Shown here: positions 6,798-7,112 of the stretch, one piece after another
Position numbering within the stretch: the first letter of the stretch is position 1
Layout of the letters: each line of letters opens with the position of its first letter
From: an uncultured Curtobacterium sp.
Lineage (GTDB): Bacteria; Actinomycetota; Actinomycetes; Actinomycetales; Microbacteriaceae
Length of the DNA: 7,112 nucleotides
Assembly: GCA_913774725.1 (NCBI GenBank)
Contig: CAJYIG010000219.1
Location: 1 to 7,112, forward strand
Reading direction: 5' to 3'
Position numbers and translations under genes: made by a program
Notes under the pieces: model-generated
Told to the model about the DNA's origin: nothing
Seen by the model: the letters and a program-made list of their open reading frames with translations, nothing else
The model's database searches: none

Positions 6798-6961
6798 TGC
6801 CCCGTCCGACCGAGGACTGGCACCGTCACGGCATGCGTTCGCCGGAGGAGGTCGCCGAGCTGATCGCCGACCGTGTCGGCGGTACCTCGGACGCCGCCGT
6901 GCCCACGGGGCCGGAGCACGACGAGCCCTCGTACGCGGACTTCCTCGGCGACCAGCTCTGA
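6797..6961 (+). CDS. Small acidic hypothetical protein, 54 residues
   Basis: The ATG at 6797 overlaps the previous stop. The protein runs MPRPTEDWHRHGMRSPEEVA through ELIADRVGG to a C-terminal YADFLGDQL. It is acidic and soluble; residues 15-28 look like one amphipathic helix and the centre is Pro/Gly-rich. Third codon positions are nearly all G or C, as expected for a real gene here. A terminator hairpin begins 8 bases after the stop. A second in-frame ATG lies at 6833 (residue 13). No family is recognised, so no function is proposed. Confidence 0.6.
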   Translation: MPRPTEDWHRHGMRSPEEVAELIADRVGGTSDAAVPTGPEHDEPSYADFLGDQL

Positions 6962-6968
6962 CGACGGC

Positions 6969-6986
6969 GGCCCCCGGACGGGGGCT
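6969..6986 (+). terminator. Terminator hairpin after the 54-residue ORF
   Basis: GCCCCC (6970-6975) pairs with GGGGGC (6980-6985) around a GGAC tetraloop, with one added G-U pair at the base. It is short but GC-only, 8 bases after the stop at 6961. Confidence 0.6.
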
Positions 6987-7080
6987 CGCGCACTCGGCTC
7001 CCGGCACGGATGATCCTCGGCAAGGGCTCCGTGCCCCCGTCCCGTCTCACCAGCGGGACCCTGGATCAGGAGGACCCGAC

Positions 7081-7112
7081 GTGCACGACCACGACACCCA
7101 CCCGTTCGACCG
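7081..7112 (+). CDS. Start of a gene cut by the window edge
   Basis: GTG at 7081 has a near-perfect ribosome binding site, AGGAGGA (7068-7074), 6 bases upstream. The visible residues are MHDHDTHPFD, rich in His and Asp. A small hairpin, GTCCCG (7039-7044) with CGGGAC (7054-7059), precedes the ribosome binding site. Too little is present to name a product. Confidence 0.6.
   Translation, partial: MHDHDTHPFD

Overview
The window is GC-rich actinobacterial DNA. The lineage clues are strong G/C bias at third codon positions, promoters with TAGCCT-like -10 boxes lying 7 bases before a start codon (leaderless messages), terminators that are long GC hairpins without a T-tract, a secreted C40 peptidase with an 'LTRRAAR' N-terminus, and the 480-residue form of argininosuccinate synthase. 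Together they point to Microbacteriaceae, perhaps Curtobacterium. The genus is my inference and was not tested by comparison.

Layout, left to right. (1) 52-999 (+): membrane-anchored or secreted NlpC/P60 hydrolase, ended by a 14-bp hairpin at 1054-1094. (2) 1098-1873 (+): a promoter, a 31-codon leader ORF with a Cys-Val-His-His-His run, a 13-bp terminator-like hairpin right after its stop codon, a structured spacer, and an HNH endonuclease gene. This looks like an attenuator. (3) 2044-3197 (+): inverted repeat, leaderless promoter and a microsomal-type epoxide hydrolase. (4) 3211-3285 (+): tRNA-Arg(CCU), followed by two decaying copies of its own 3' end. (5) 3456-4968 (+): leaderless argG and its terminator. 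(6) 4970-5248: non-coding block with a palindrome-rich tandem repeat (51-bp unit). (7) 5309-6445 (-): AI-2E family (PerM-like) membrane protein, convergent with argG. The two genes are separated by a terminator and by a 19-bp palindrome whose arms match the terminator behind the HNH gene. (8) 6539-6985 (+): divergent promoter, a leader of about 120 bases, and two short overlapping ORFs (34 and 54 codons) with a terminator. (9) 7081-end (+): the first codons of another gene with a strong ribosome binding site.

The protein-coding genes are mostly housekeeping or stand-alone functions (cell-wall remodelling, arginine synthesis, epoxide hydrolysis, membrane transport) and do not form one pathway. 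The least explained material is between the genes: the putative leader-peptide attenuator before the HNH gene, the tRNA-tail repeats, the 51-bp palindromic repeat, the reused terminator palindrome and the coupled small ORFs. No complete phage, transposon, CRISPR or recognisable defence system is visible.
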